Made by a program: the position numbers and the translations under genes
Notes under the pieces: generated by a model
What the model saw: the letters and a program-made list of their open reading frames with translations, nothing else
Databases searched by the model: none
What the model was told of the DNA's origin: nothing
DNA from: Planctomycetota bacterium
Lineage (GTDB): Bacteria > Planctomycetota > Planctomycetia > Planctomycetales > Planctomycetaceae
DNA length: 64,000 nt
Direction: 5' to 3'
NCBI GenBank assembly: GCA_027623235.1
Contig: JAQBVJ010000012.1
Coordinates: 28,081-92,080 of the forward strand
In this document: in pieces, positions 58,096 to 64,000 of the stretch
How positions within the stretch are numbered: the stretch's first letter is position 1
How the letters are laid out: each line of letters opens with the position of its first letter

Positions 58096-58449
58096 GGAAT
58101 GGTTTCCGTTCAACGATCGGGTGAACCGGCTCGCACAGAGTCAGGTCAGACGCGGTTGGACATGGGGCAGGTTGATACCAGACCAGCTGACAGGATCAGC
58201 CTCTGGTCACAACGGGTGGGGCACGGACACGCTCACGGCACCAGTGGCGCCATGAAGAGTCGTTGCTATCGAGGGCAGGACGGCCATTCTGTTGACCGCC
58301 CCCGGACGTATGCAACTGTTCTCGTTCAGATTCAGTGGAGATTCCACGAATCCGCAGGCATTTCTGAACATGGATCAGACCTTTTCGATTCGACGCGAAA
58401 TTCTGGCTCAAAGAAATTACCTTCGAGTCTTCGGAAACCCCAGGGCGGC
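58096..58449. other. Intergenic region, 354 bases
   Basis: Between two minus-strand genes (the epimerase starts at 59403 and ends at 58450; the PIN-TRAM gene starts at 58095). Short open frames have no ribosome site. Nothing recognisable. Confidence 0.4.
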
Positions 58450-59403
58450 TCATGACAGATGAGTCTGCAGGAGCTCCAGACTCCTCGGGATTCCGCTGAG
58501 TGGGGGATCCTTGCCTTCAAATTCGAGCGACACGTAGCCCTTGAAATTGTTCTTCCGGAGGATCTTCGCCACTCGCCCATAGTCAATATCGAGCTCGTAC
58601 CACAGCCCGCCTCCGAAGTACGTCTTTGCCTGAACCAGCACCGCCTTCGGCGCGATCTGCTCAAGCTGTGTGTAGGTGTTGTCAAGAAAGTTACCGGTAT
58701 CGAGAGTGACCTGCAGCCAGGGCGAGTCGATCTCGTTCACAATTCTCATCACGCCCTCAGCCGTCCGCCCGAGTCCCCAGTGATTCTCCAGACCAAGAGT
58801 CACGCCGCACCGCTCAGCCGCCTTGAGACATTGTGTGAGGCCGTCGATGGCCCAGCCGTATCCATCTTCCTCGGTGTAGCCTTCCAGGATCGGCTCGATG
58901 CCGCGGTTGGCCATCAGAGCATCGAAATCCTTACTCGTCCCCCAGCGGCCGGTGTTGACTCGCAAAGTCGGGATGCCCAGCTTGTAGGCCATCTCGATGC
59001 AGTGCACCGTGTGGTCGACATTCGCCTGTCGCTTTGCCTTGTCCGGATACAGAAACCCCTGGTGAGTCGAGAAGCCGCACAGGTCCAGCCCGTTCAGAAA
59101 CGCCTGCCGCTTGAGCCCCTGCAAATAGCTGTTCGACTCATTTTCCATCTGAACATGAAGCAGCTCGACGCCGTCAAAGCCCATCTCGGCGGCATGGTCA
59201 ATGCACGTGCCAATGTCCCGCAGGTCTTTGTGGCGAAACTGCCAGAACGAGTAAGTCGAAACCGCGAACCGCTGTCGTCGCTTCGATTCCGGTTTGCTGT
59301 TCTTGTCCCCGTCCTTCTCCGCAGTGAGCCCGTTCGCCCCGGCGAGTCCCACCGTCCCAGCGACGGCGGCGGCGGAAAGAAAATTTCTTCGAGTGATCGT
59401 CAT
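58450..59403 (-). CDS. Tat-exported sugar phosphate isomerase/epimerase family protein
   Basis: 317 aa. Tat signal TRRNFLSAAAVAGTVGLAG (residues ~4-22). The mature part is a xylose-isomerase-like TIM barrel: FAVSTYSFWQFRHKDLRDIG, ELLHVQMENESN, FSTHQGFLYPD, metal Glu in LGLENHWGLG, Asp in VTLDTGNFLDN and Glu in YVSLEFEGKDP. Periplasmic epimerases of this group act on free sugars; the substrate is unknown. ATG 59403 has GGATCTC upstream; the longer frame (23 codons) lacks a site. Common in planctomycetes as part of a large paralogue set. Confidence 0.88.
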   Translation of the reverse strand: MTITRRNFLSAAAVAGTVGLAGANGLTAEKDGDKNSKPESKRRQRFAVSTYSFWQFRHKDLRDIGTCIDHAAEMGFDGVELLHVQMENESNSYLQGLKRQAFLNGLDLCGFSTHQGFLYPDKAKRQANVDHTVHCIEMAYKLGIPTLRVNTGRWGTSKDFDALMANRGIEPILEGYTEEDGYGWAIDGLTQCLKAAERCGVTLGLENHWGLGRTAEGVMRIVNEIDSPWLQVTLDTGNFLDNTYTQLEQIAPKAVLVQAKTYFGGGLWYELDIDYGRVAKILRKNNFKGYVSLEFEGKDPPLSGIPRSLELLQTHLS

Positions 59404-59569
59404 GGTGAGATCCGGCAAAAGCGATGAGGTATCAGGCGGCTGAAGTGTACTCTCCGGTGCTGATCGGGTCATTCGCCCTCACTGGCGATTCGAGTTACTT
59501 TGCGACACCACCCCGTGATGTCTGGCTGTCAGAATGCCGCGTGCGCAAGTCGGGCGAGCCACCTGCCTG

Positions 59570-59591
59570 CGGCTCGGCGGGAGCCTCGCCC
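59570..59591 (-). repeat. Repeat family R7, second copy
   Basis: Reads GGGCGAGGCTCC then CGCCGAGCCG on the minus strand and matches 34443-34464 (20 of 22). It lies 38 bases upstream of the CYTH gene start. Confidence 0.65.
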
Positions 59592-59628
59592 CACCGATCT
59601 CCCGTGAGTGTCTGCCCTGGAGAACAAG

Positions 59629-60207
59629 ATGTCTGAGACATTTGAGGTCGAAGTCAAATTCTTCCTGAGTGACCGCGTGGCAATGGTGCTCGCAAAGCTG
59701 CAGCAACTCGGCGCGATTTCCGGCGCCGACGCCGTCCAGGCCGATCACTATTTCAACCATCCCGTGCGCGACTTCGCACAGACCGACGAGGCGCTTCGAA
59801 TTCGCAGCGTGGGCGACCAGAACTGGGTGACATGGAAGGGTCCGAAAATCGGCTCCCGCACGAAGACTCGTCGAGAGATCGAACTGCCACTCGGAGACGG
59901 AACACAGACGGCCGAGCAGCTGTCAGAGGTGCTGCAGATTCTCGGCTTCCGATCCGTCACCGTCGTTCGCAAAACAAGGAAGCTGCACGAACTCACACGG
60001 AATGGCCGTCGGTTCGAGATCGCACTCGACGAAGTCGACGAGCTGGGCACATTTCTGGAAGTCGAGCTGATGGCCGACGAAGCCGACCTGAAATCCGCAC
60101 AGGACGCCGTGCTGGAACTCGCGAGAGAACTCGGACTCAGCCAGACCGAGCCGCGATCGTACCTCGGAATGCTGCTGCAGAAACGCGGCGAGGCGTCAGG
60201 TGAATAA
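59629..60207 (+). CDS. CYTH-domain protein (class IV adenylate cyclase-like)
   Basis: 192 aa, one CYTH/CyaB domain. It has the EVEVKF start (ExExK motif), YFNHPVRDFAQTDEALRIR, TWKGPKIGSRTKTRREIEL, VRKTRKLHEL, and EIALDEVDELGTFLEVELM, the acidic and basic tunnel residues of the triphosphate tunnel fold. It could be a class IV adenylate cyclase or a thiamine/inorganic triphosphatase; sequence alone does not decide. ATG 59629 has CTGGAG eight bases upstream. Convergent with asnS. Confidence 0.88.
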   Translation: MSETFEVEVKFFLSDRVAMVLAKLQQLGAISGADAVQADHYFNHPVRDFAQTDEALRIRSVGDQNWVTWKGPKIGSRTKTRREIELPLGDGTQTAEQLSEVLQILGFRSVTVVRKTRKLHELTRNGRRFEIALDEVDELGTFLEVELMADEADLKSAQDAVLELARELGLSQTEPRSYLGMLLQKRGEASGE

Positions 60208-60212
60208 GGAAG

Positions 60213-60250
60213 TCAGGAAAACAGGAAAACAGCTCTTCCTGATTTCCTGA
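60213..60250. terminator. Shared bidirectional terminator hairpin
   Basis: 15-base arms TCAGGAAAACAGGAA / TTCCTGATTTCCTGA with one mismatch and an eight-base loop, placed exactly between convergent CYTH and asnS genes. Both flanks are T/A-containing rather than T-rich. Confidence 0.6.
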
Positions 60251-60268
60251 TTCGCCAATGCGTGTTTC

Positions 60269-61657
<1,389 letters not shown>

Positions 61658-61961
61658 GTGAGACTCCATTCCCTCCCAGGATGCGCCGCGGACGGGTATC
61701 GTCAGCGGGCGGCGTACTGTACGACGGGGTTGAGGCCGCGTGAACCCACGGGAACGTGCGACGGTCTCGTGGACCGAAGACACAGTCAAACGAAGAGACG
61801 GGAGTGCAAGATGAAAAGTGAAAAGCGCAAAGTGCAAAATGGGGCGAGCTTCACTTTTCACTTTTCATTTTTCACTTTTCATTTTTCACTCCGTCTTCAC
61901 AACGGTCACCCCGGTCCAGTTCCTCCGAAACCTCGCGACCACCAGACCGCCCTCATCTCCC
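61658..61961. other. Divergent asnS-proB region with AT-rich repeat
   Basis: 304 bases. At 61811-61890 an interrupted AT-rich block of tandem CACTTTTCATTTTT units (plus strand) is preceded by the complementary theme (ATGAAAAGTG, AAAAGCGCAAAGTGC). It differs sharply in composition from the GC-rich surroundings and can fold on itself. The reading frame of proB is open through it, but that part encodes an artefactual Phe/Ser/His-rich stretch. Confidence 0.6.
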
Positions 61962-63095
61962 ATGGTTAATCTACTCCGCCGCGAAGTCATCGAAACTGCG
62001 AAAACCGTCGTCATCAAAGTCGGGACGAGCGTCCTGTCGAACGACGACGACTCGCTGAACATCGCGCGCATCGCGGCGCTGGTGGAGCAGGTCGACCGAA
62101 TCCGAAAAACCGGCCGGCGAGTCGTCCTCGTTTCCAGCGGAGCCGTCGGGGCCGGAATGGGACTGCTCGGCCTGAAAGAGCGACCGAAAGATCTGCCGCA
62201 CCTCCAGGCCGCTGCCGCAACCGGTCAGGCTCACCTGATCCGACTGTACGACGACTGTCTGCAGGCGCACGGTTGCCGGGCGGCGCAACTGCTGCTGACG
62301 GCGAACGACTTTCGAACTCGCGAGCGGTACCTCAACGTCCGCAACACGCTCAATTCGCTGTTCGACTACCCGATCGTGCCGGTCATCAATGAAAACGACA
62401 CTGTCAGCATCACCGAAATTCAATTCGGCGATAACGACCAGTTGGCCGGCATGGTCAGCAATCTGCTCGACGATTCGATCCTCGTGATTCTGTCCGTCGT
62501 CGATGGCCTGCTCGATGGCGATCCGGACTCGCCCGACAGTCGGGTCGTCACACAGGTATCAAATTGGGACGAGCGTCTTCTGTCGCTTGCCGCCGATACG
62601 CAAAGTCGACGCGGCAAAGGCGGCATGCGCAGTAAGCTGCAGGCCATCCGGCGAGTCGTCAACGTCGGCGAGAATGTCATCCTCGCGAACGGTCGGCACC
62701 AGGACGTTCTGGACCGCATCCTCGCCGGTGAGGAAATCGGCACGCTGTTCCTCGCCCAGGGAGCCAGCATCCCCGCCTGGAAACGCTGGATCGGCTACAC
62801 GATTGAGCCGGCCGGCCGACTGATCGTCGACGAAGGAGCCCGCAAAGCACTCAGCGAAAACGGTCGCTCACTCCTCCCGATCGGCATCACGAGGGTCGAG
62901 GGCCGATTCGAAAAGGGAGCCGTCGTCGCCGTCGTCAATGCAGCGGGAATCGAATTTGCCCGCGGTCTGACGAACTACGACAGTCGCTCTGCCTCGTCCA
63001 TCTGCGGCCGTCGGACGGCTGAGATCGACGCAATTCTCGGAGAAACTCCGTACGAGGAGGTCATCCATCGAGACAATCTGGCGGTGCTCGGTTAA
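61962..63095 (+). CDS. proB: Glutamate 5-kinase with PUA domain
   Basis: 377 aa. Phosphorylates glutamate, first step of proline synthesis. Amino-acid kinase domain ~8-260: [77 protein letters not shown] domain ~280-370: [20 protein letters not shown] and [23 protein letters not shown] 61962 matches the family N-terminus; an upstream GTG at 61818 would start in a repeat. proA is not adjacent. The frame is complete. Confidence 0.97.
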   Translation: MVNLLRREVIETAKTVVIKVGTSVLSNDDDSLNIARIAALVEQVDRIRKTGRRVVLVSSGAVGAGMGLLGLKERPKDLPHLQAAAATGQAHLIRLYDDCLQAHGCRAAQLLLTANDFRTRERYLNVRNTLNSLFDYPIVPVINENDTVSITEIQFGDNDQLAGMVSNLLDDSILVILSVVDGLLDGDPDSPDSRVVTQVSNWDERLLSLAADTQSRRGKGGMRSKLQAIRRVVNVGENVILANGRHQDVLDRILAGEEIGTLFLAQGASIPAWKRWIGYTIEPAGRLIVDEGARKALSENGRSLLPIGITRVEGRFEKGAVVAVVNAAGIEFARGLTNYDSRSASSICGRRTAEIDAILGETPYEEVIHRDNLAVLG

Positions 63096-63228
63096 CGACT
63101 TCCAATCGAGAAACCTCACCAGTCCTTCAGAATCCGCAGTGATTCGGCACGCAGAAGCGAATTGTCAGTCCGCCCCAATGCGTGTTTCAACATTCTGCTT
63201 AAGGTGCGAAGCCAGTCCGACCGATCTA

Positions 63229-63256
63229 TTGACGTCGTTTGGTGACCGGATAAGAT
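63229..63256 (+). promoter_or_regulatory. Promoter of the tRNA-Asp gene
   Basis: TTGACG (-35) at 63229-63234, 16-base spacer, TAAGAT (-10) at 63251-63256. It places a start ~63263, 30-odd bases before the tRNA. Best housekeeping-like promoter in the window. Confidence 0.55.
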
Positions 63257-63296
63257 CCCCGCCTTCTGCGGCGGAGCGAGTCGTGGAAACCCGTAA

Positions 63297-63370
63297 GGGC
63301 CCGTAGCTCAATTGGTTAGAGCGCCGGACTGTCGATCCGGAGGTTGCGAGTTCAAGTCTCGTCGGGCTCG
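63297..63370 (+). tRNA. tRNA-Asp (anticodon GTC)
   Basis: 74-base tRNA. Acceptor stem GGGCCCG / CGGGCTC (one G-U pair) with discriminator G, D arm GCTC...GAGC, anticodon stem CCGGA / TCCGG enclosing loop CTGTCGA with anticodon GTC, T arm GCGAG-TTCAAGT-CTCGT. CCA is not encoded. It has its own promoter and terminator. The minus-strand integrase frame stops inside it, which identifies it as the attachment site of an integrated element. Confidence 0.97.
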
Positions 63371-64000
63371 CTCGTAAGCCTTGTTGCCGAATCCCGGCAA
63401 CAAGGCTTTTTTCGTTGGTTTTTCGCCTGTTTCGGGTTCGTCGCCCGTGGAGAGATTCGACCGGTCACCTTTGCCCAAAGTGACAGGAAACGACCCCGAT
63501 TGCCCTGTTTGGACTGTGTTTGGTGCAAACGCTGGTGCAAACGGAGATTCGGTTCCCGTTGCCGCAGCGCGGTTTGATGTCTGGTCCGGTTGACTGTCGA
63601 GAGACAGAGTCGGGAGCGATTCCAGAGCCCCCGCCACGTCGAGCAGTCGCGGGTCCGTGTACACGTTCATCGTCAGGTCGATCTTTGAATGTCGCATCGC
63701 CGCTTGAGCCGTTCTCGGTGCGACTCCATTCTGACTGAGCATCGTTCCGAATGTGTGCCGGAGAGCGTGAACGTCAATCGTCCGTCCCCGGTCGTCTTTC
63801 TTCGGGATGCCGGCGGCTTTCAGGTCACGGTCGAGAATCCGCCGCAGACCCGCCGGGACGTAGAACAGCGGCGAGTCAGCAGGTAACGGCTCTGACCTGT
63901 CGATTCGCAGCACAGGCGTCGCCTGACGGTCTCTGAGCCATCCCCGAATATCCTCAGCCAGGTCGGCCCGCAACTGGATGTCGGAGCCGTCGCGGTTCTT
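63308..64000 (-). CDS. int: Tyrosine recombinase/integrase, C-terminal part (partial)
   Basis: Site-specific integrase, 5' part beyond the right edge; 230 codons visible. Catalytic pieces: HALRHTFGTML (His-x-x-Arg), AMRHSKIDLTMNVYTDPRLL (second His, nucleophile Tyr). The N-terminal catalytic Arg lies outside. Beyond the Tyr the frame continues ~110 residues: a disordered linker, then residues read antisense through the tRNA-Asp terminator and tRNA itself (RRDLNSQPPDRQSGALTN), ending with a stop inside the tRNA. In planctomycete integrases such a tail marks insertion at the 3' end of the tRNA. The frame is open to base 64000 (KNRDGSDIQLRADL), so no start is visible. Confidence 0.9.
   Translation of the reverse strand, partial: KNRDGSDIQLRADLAEDIRGWLRDRQATPVLRIDRSEPLPADSPLFYVPAGLRRILDRDLKAAGIPKKDDRGRTIDVHALRHTFGTMLSQNGVAPRTAQAAMRHSKIDLTMNVYTDPRLLDVAGALESLPTLSLDSQPDQTSNRAAATGTESPFAPAFAPNTVQTGQSGSFPVTLGKGDRSNLSTGDEPETGEKPTKKALLPGFGNKAYERARRDLNSQPPDRQSGALTN
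63376..63412 (+). terminator. Intrinsic terminator of tRNA-Asp
   Basis: Perfect 14-base arms AAGCCTTGTTGCCG / CGGCAACAAGGCTT, five-base loop, followed by a run of six T (63407-63412). It begins six bases after the tRNA. Confidence 0.9.

Noticed and set aside
61818..61961. N-terminal extension of proB
   Set aside because: The extra 48 codons translate the AT-rich repeat (Phe/Ser/His-rich) and are unlike glutamate kinases.

Overview
This 64 kb window is chromosomal DNA from a GC-rich bacterium, almost certainly a member of the Planctomycetota (Planctomycetales). The evidence is the gene content: two DUF1559 proteins with a prepilin-type N-terminus, a DUF1571 LolA-like protein, a DUF1080 (3-keto-disaccharide hydrolase) protein, a Tat-exported TIM-barrel epimerase, an esterase/SMP-30 fusion, a DUF983 protein, and a giant Ala/Gln-rich DUF4175-like membrane protein. 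Housekeeping genes are dispersed rather than grouped in classic operons. I called 46 protein genes and one tRNA gene. Many starts are set inside longer open frames, using Shine-Dalgarno sequences and family N-termini.

Layout. 1-6 kb: gatA (5' truncated by the window edge), gatB, then an L-galactose-dehydrogenase-like aldo/keto reductase, an SGNH hydrolase and a Gfo/Idh/MocA-like protein. 6-10.5 kb (minus): an NtrC-type regulator, a DUF983 protein, sucD and sucC. 10.7-13.6 kb (minus): a compact run of five mostly uncharacterised membrane proteins, including a 42-aa glycine-rich gene (12935-13063). 13.9-16.4 kb: an ABC-2 exporter (permease and ATPase). 16.7-18.4 kb: a zinc-ribbon membrane protein and a GT2 glycosyltransferase. 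18.6-24.3 kb (minus): an unknown protein, a haem-c-type sensor histidine kinase, a DUF1080 protein and an MFS transporter. 24.6-31.5 kb (minus): one gene of about 2300 codons. 31.9-40 kb: DUF1571, EboE-like, cyclophilin, esterase-SMP30 and an FHA-GAF-cyclase. 40-47 kb: a CopZ-N-like protein, DUF1559, zwf and carB. 47-53 kb: a ZIP transporter, a YheT-type hydrolase, a small lipoprotein and an MMPL/RND transporter. 53-63 kb: fatty acid desaturase, an orphan EcfA-type ATPase, DUF1559 plus lipoprotein, a PIN-TRAM protein, an epimerase, a CYTH protein, asnS and proB. 63.3-64 kb: tRNA-Asp(GTC) with its promoter and terminator, and an integrase that runs off the right edge and reads antisense through the tRNA. 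This marks the left boundary of an integrated element.

Most genes serve central metabolism (succinyl-CoA synthetase, G6P dehydrogenase, carbamoyl phosphate and proline synthesis, amide aminoacyl-tRNA formation) or the envelope and signalling. The accessory signal lies in the intergenic DNA. At least seven short palindromic or REP-like families occur here, several in inverted pairs, and several touch or contain the stop codon of the preceding gene (carB, sucD, the Gfo-like gene). I see no CRISPR array, no insertion sequence with a transposase, and no recognisable defence or secondary-metabolite cluster. The best candidates for undescribed biology are the five-gene membrane operon with its 42-aa protein, the giant envelope protein, the haem sensor kinase with its unknown partner, and the integrase/tRNA-Asp junction.
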